DNA of 64,000 bases from contig CAWDGK010000002.1 of assembly GCA_963801855.1 (NCBI GenBank), positions 868,001-932,000 on the forward strand, written 5' to 3'. The notes below the pieces were generated by a model. The model worked only from the letters and a program-made list of their open reading frames with translations, searched no databases and was not told where the DNA came from. This document shows, in pieces, positions 60,742 to 64,000 of this stretch. Position 1 is the stretch's first letter; each line of letters opens with the position of its first letter. Source of the stretch: JACDAN01 sp963801855. GTDB lineage: Bacteria; Actinomycetota; Thermoleophilia; Gaiellales; Gaiellaceae. The position numbers were made by a program, and so were the translations under genes.

Positions 60742-63309
60742 ATGAAGGCGCCGGAGGTCATCGCCACCCACGCGAACACGGATTTCGACGCGTTCGCTTC
60801 CATGCTCGCCGCGCGGCGGCTCTATCCGGGCGCCGTCGTCGCCGTCCAGGGCACGCTGAACCGGAACGTGCGGGAGTTCTACCGCCTGCACGCGGACGAG
60901 CTCGACGCCGTGGATGCGTCCCGCATCGATCTCCGGTCGATCCGTCGGCTCGTCGTCGTGGAGACGACATCGGCCTCCCGCCTGGGCGAGCTGGAGGCGG
61001 TGGCTCTCGACCCCGAGGTCGAGACCGCAGTCTTCGACCACCATCCCGGAGAGCTGCCCGACTGGGTCAAGCCCGAGAACGCCGTCGTCTCGCAGGACGG
61101 AGCGCTGACGACGACGCTCGTGGGCGTGCTTGCCGAGCGCGAGCTCGAGGTGACGCCGATCGAGGCGACGGCCTTCGCGCTCGGCATCCACGAGGACACC
61201 GGCTCGCTCACGTATCCGACGGCGACCCAGCGAGACGCCGACGCCCTGGCGTGGTGCCTGCGGCACGGCGCGCGGCAGGATCTCCTCGCGCGCTTCCTCC
61301 ACTCGCCGCTGACCGGGGAAGAGCGTGAGCTGCTCGCAACGCTGACGACGAACCTTCGAACCACACGGGTCGCCGGCGTGGACATGCTCGTCTCGGCCGT
61401 CGTCTGGCCCGAGCACGTCGACGGGATCTCGAACCTCGCACACAAGATCGTGGACCTGACCGACTGCCGGGCCCTCGTCCTGCTCGTGGAGATGGACGAG
61501 CGAGTCTTCGCGGTCACCCGGAGCCGCACTCCCGAGATCGATGCGTCGGCGATTGCGCGGTCACTGGGCGGCGGCGGGCATCGGGAGGCGGCGTCGGCGA
61601 TCTTCCGCGGCTCGCTGGACGAAGCGCAACAGGTGATGGAGGCGGCACTGGGCGACGCGGTGCGCGAGCCCATCCGGGCCGAACAGGTCATGTCGAAGCC
61701 GGCCAGGTCGGTTTCGCCCGAGGAGACGGTCGCCAGCGCGATGATGGTCTGCCAGCGCTACGCCCAGAGCGGGATCCTGGTGGTCGAGAGCGGCCGGCTG
61801 GCCGGTGCCGTGGGCCGAGAGGATCTCGACAAGGCGATCGCTCACGGCCTCTCTCACGCGCCCGTCAAGGGGATCATGAGCTCGCGCGTCGTGTCCGTTC
61901 CGGCCGAAGCTGCCCTGGCGGAGGTTCAGGAGGCGCTCGCAGGCTCGCCCGACGGCCGGGTCGCCGTTCTCGACGGCGAAGACCTCGTCGGCGTGGTCTC
62001 GCGAAGTGACGTCCTCCGCGCGCTCGGTGAGCACCCCGAGGCCGAGCAGGAGGCAGGCGGGGCGCTGGCTGCGGAGCTCGGAGCGCTCGAGCACCTCCAG
62101 CCCGCCTTCGAAGCGGTCTCGACGGTCAGCGAGCCGTACGAGGGCGTCTACCTCGTCGGCGGGACCGTCCGGGACATTCTCCTCGGCGAGCCGAACTTCG
62201 ACGTGGACATCGCGGTCGAGGGCGACGCGATCGAACTCGCCCAGAGCGTTGCCGACACGCTGGAGGGGCGCGTCAGGGCGCACCACAAGTTCGGGACCGC
62301 GGTCGTCCTCTACGGAGACGACGACCGAATCGACGTCGTGACTGCGCGAACGGAGTTCTACGCGGCACCTGCTGCCTTGCCGAGCGTCGAGCACGCCACC
62401 ATCCGGGAAGACCTCTTTCGGCGGGACTTCACGATCAACGCGATGGCCGTGTCCCTGAAGGGACAGGACTTCGGACGGCTCGTCGACCCGTTCGACGGGC
62501 GTCGCGACCTCGAGGCGAAGACCATCCGCGTCCTGCACAACCTCTCGTTCATCGACGACCCGACGAGGATCTTCCGTGCCATCCGGTACGAGAGCCGTTA
62601 CGGGTTCCGGATGGAAGACCACACTCAACGCCTCGCCCGCGGGACGATCGAGATGGGGCTCGTCGGCGACCTTTCCTCGGCGCGCCTGCGAGACGAGCTG
62701 GTTGCACTCCTGGAAGAAGGGGATGCCGGCGCCTCCATTCTCCGGCTCGCCGAGCTCGGCGCCGGCGTGGCGATCCATCCCCATCTCGCGGCGGACGAGG
62801 AGGCCGTGCGACTGCTGGAACGCCTGAAGGACCTGAACGAGCGGTACGGGACCGGGGTTCCAGCCTGGCGGCTCGCCTTCGCCGCGCTCGCCCGCAGGTT
62901 GCCGCCGGACGAGGTGTACGCATGGCTCCGGCGGCTCAAGGTGCAGCGGCGCGACCTCGAGCAGATCGCAGGTGCGGTCACCGTCGGCCCGCGGCTCGTC
63001 GAGCGGTTGCGGGGAAACTCGGTGGAGCCTGCAGAAGTCGTCGCCGCCGCCGACCCCTATGCGCCCGACGCCCCGCTCTTTGCGCTCGCGCTCGAGGATC
63101 TCCCCGCGCTCGACGAGTACTTCCTGCGGCTGCGTAACGTCCACCTCGAGGTGAGCGGGGCAGACCTGGCGGCGCTCGGGCTCGGGGAGTCACCGGAGGT
63201 GGGGGAGATCCTGGCGGAGCTGCGGCGCCGCAAGCTGAACGGCCAGCTCGACGGGCGCGAATCCGAGCTTGCCACCGCACGCGAGCTGATCGTCGAGGGG
63301 CACGGGTGA
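60742..63309 (+). CDS. DHH-CBS-poly(A) polymerase/tRNA nucleotidyltransferase fusion (A-adding type)
   Basis: 855 residues. Residues 1-300 are a DHH/DHHA1 phosphoesterase domain (THANTDFDAFASMLAARRLY, DHHPGELPDWV, GGGGHREAAS). Residues ~310-430 hold two CBS domains (EQVMSKPARSVSPEETVAS; KGIMSSRVVSVPAE). The remainder is a class II nucleotidyltransferase: YLVGGTVRDILLGEPNFDVD with catalytic Asp pair, and RRDFTINAMAVSLKG. Fusions of this order are known A-adding enzymes that build the tRNA CCA end together with a CC-adding partner, which is not in this window. ATG 60742. Confidence 0.93.
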   Translation: MKAPEVIATHANTDFDAFASMLAARRLYPGAVVAVQGTLNRNVREFYRLHADELDAVDASRIDLRSIRRLVVVETTSASRLGELEAVALDPEVETAVFDHHPGELPDWVKPENAVVSQDGALTTTLVGVLAERELEVTPIEATAFALGIHEDTGSLTYPTATQRDADALAWCLRHGARQDLLARFLHSPLTGEERELLATLTTNLRTTRVAGVDMLVSAVVWPEHVDGISNLAHKIVDLTDCRALVLLVEMDERVFAVTRSRTPEIDASAIARSLGGGGHREAASAIFRGSLDEAQQVMEAALGDAVREPIRAEQVMSKPARSVSPEETVASAMMVCQRYAQSGILVVESGRLAGAVGREDLDKAIAHGLSHAPVKGIMSSRVVSVPAEAALAEVQEALAGSPDGRVAVLDGEDLVGVVSRSDVLRALGEHPEAEQEAGGALAAELGALEHLQPAFEAVSTVSEPYEGVYLVGGTVRDILLGEPNFDVDIAVEGDAIELAQSVADTLEGRVRAHHKFGTAVVLYGDDDRIDVVTARTEFYAAPAALPSVEHATIREDLFRRDFTINAMAVSLKGQDFGRLVDPFDGRRDLEAKTIRVLHNLSFIDDPTRIFRAIRYESRYGFRMEDHTQRLARGTIEMGLVGDLSSARLRDELVALLEEGDAGASILRLAELGAGVAIHPHLAADEEAVRLLERLKDLNERYGTGVPAWRLAFAALARRLPPDEVYAWLRRLKVQRRDLEQIAGAVTVGPRLVERLRGNSVEPAEVVAAADPYAPDAPLFALALEDLPALDEYFLRLRNVHLEVSGADLAALGLGESPEVGEILAELRRRKLNGQLDGRESELATARELIVEGHG

Positions 63310-64000
63310 TCCGGTGGGAGACCGAGTGGCCGTACGTCGTCGCCTTCTCGACCCGCGAGGGAGGGGTCAGCGAAGGCCCATACCAATCGCTCAATCTCGG
63401 AATCCTCACGGCGGACGACCCCGCGCGAGTCGTGGAGAACCGGCGGGTGCTCGCCGAGCGGGTCGGCATCGACCCCGAGCGGGCCAGGATGGCCTGGCAA
63501 CGGCACGGTGTGGACGTCCAGAAGGCGTCGCCGGAGGGCATTCTCGCGCCCGGAACCAGGCATGAGCCATGCGACGGGTTCTGGAGCGACGAGCCCGGTC
63601 AGGGGATGATGCTCCTCACCGCCGACTGCCTGCCGCTTGCGATCGGGCGGGCGGATGGAGACCGGCCGGCGCTCGCCGTGCTGCACGCCGGCTGGAGGGG
63701 GCTCCTCGACGGGATCGTCGAGAACGGTGTCGAAGCGCTCGGCGACGGCCCTCTCACGGCGGCGATCGGGCCGGGCATCGGCCCCTGTTGCTACGAGGTC
63801 GGTCCCGAGGTCGCCGATCCTTTCGAGACGCGCTTCGGCGAGGTCGTCTCGGATGGAAAGCTCGACCTCTGGCGTGCCGCCGAGCTTGCACTCGAGGAGT
63901 CGGGCGTCGAGGAGATCGAGCGCACCGACCTCTGCACGTTCTGCCACCCGCAGCTCTTCTTCTCGCACCGCCGGGATCGCGGCATCACGGGTCGCCAGGG
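63306..64000 (+). CDS. pgeF: Multicopper-oxidase-like/laccase-domain protein (YfiH/PgeF family), 3' end cut
   Basis: GTG 63306 overlaps the previous stop (GTGA) and the frame is open to the window end, giving about 231 visible residues. FSTREGGVSEGPYQSLNLGI, LTADCLPLAIGRADGDRPAL, VLHAGWRGLLDGIVENG and DLCTFCHPQLFFSHRRDRG are the family's conserved blocks with the Cys/His zinc site. E. coli YfiH edits errors in peptidoglycan precursors; some relatives are purine-nucleoside phosphorylases. Only a few residues should be missing. Confidence 0.93.
   Translation, partial: MIRWETEWPYVVAFSTREGGVSEGPYQSLNLGILTADDPARVVENRRVLAERVGIDPERARMAWQRHGVDVQKASPEGILAPGTRHEPCDGFWSDEPGQGMMLLTADCLPLAIGRADGDRPALAVLHAGWRGLLDGIVENGVEALGDGPLTAAIGPGIGPCCYEVGPEVADPFETRFGEVVSDGKLDLWRAAELALEESGVEEIERTDLCTFCHPQLFFSHRRDRGITGRQ

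Overview
The window is a gene-dense stretch of a high-GC actinobacterial chromosome. Gene content and order (tlyA-nadK-recN-steA-steB-pyrG, DUF3866, glyQ/glyS, an ImuB-like/DnaE2 SOS system, GTG starts and 4-bp GTGA/ATGA overlaps nearly everywhere) fit the phylum Actinomycetota. The class Thermoleophilia (Gaiella-like) is my best guess, but this is inference and no rRNA is present to prove it. I see no tRNA, rRNA, CRISPR array, phage or insertion sequence, and no gene-free gap longer than about 250 bases.

Layout. 1-12.1 kb is a long plus-strand core block: acetyl-CoA carboxylase subunits accB (cut by the window edge) and accC, nusB, a small helical protein, a short-chain polyprenyl synthase, tlyA, nadK, an EamA transporter, recN, the division proteins steA and steB, an unusual glycosyltransferase/phosphotransferase fusion, and pyrG. 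12.1-13.0 kb holds a minus-strand secreted protein with 36 consecutive prolines. 13.1-24.5 kb carries an M20 peptidase, DUF3866, an aldo/keto reductase, alanine dehydrogenase, nucleoside catabolism (deoB, deoA), fpg, a sugar epimerase, an O-antigen-ligase-like membrane protein and an ECF sigma factor with a probable partner. 24.6-33 kb holds twin L,D-transpeptidases, a glutaredoxin, recO, a GNAT, glyQ-glyS, an HtrA-type protease and the regulator of pyruvate phosphate dikinase (PPDK). PPDK itself lies at 35.0-37.6 kb after two minus-strand genes. 37.7-44.4 kb is rich in signalling: a GGDEF-EAL protein and an HD-GYP protein, with a rhomboid protease and comB between them. 44.4-46.6 kb has a Ser/Thr kinase and a secreted beta-helix protein on the minus strand. 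46.8-53.6 kb is bounded by two SOS-type genes, an ImuB-like Y-family protein and a DnaE2-like polymerase, each with textbook CGAAC-N4-GTTCG LexA boxes at the start codon. 53.6-64 kb carries a nuclease-fold protein, a class V aminotransferase, an HD protein, murA (Asp in place of the active-site Cys), a subtilase, a HisB-like protein lacking its first metal motif, ridA, a DHH-CBS-nucleotidyltransferase fusion and a laccase-domain protein cut by the right edge.

A caution runs through the annotation. At least a dozen otherwise well-conserved genes or domains are split by single-base gains or losses (EamA, recN twice, the proline-rich protein twice, deoA, GGDEF-EAL twice, an MBL-like protein, dnaE2 twice, a VOC protein, ridA). 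Their conserved sequence continues perfectly in the next frame, so uncorrected sequencing or assembly indels are the most likely cause. I give the full span of each such gene and the estimated break points.

The most interesting items are the SOS-box architecture around imuB and dnaE2 (a 34-bp perfect palindrome containing the dnaE2 start codon), the GT2-phosphotransferase fusion, the degenerate HisB-like protein, and a small membrane-protein gene inserted in frame inside another between 20-bp direct repeats.
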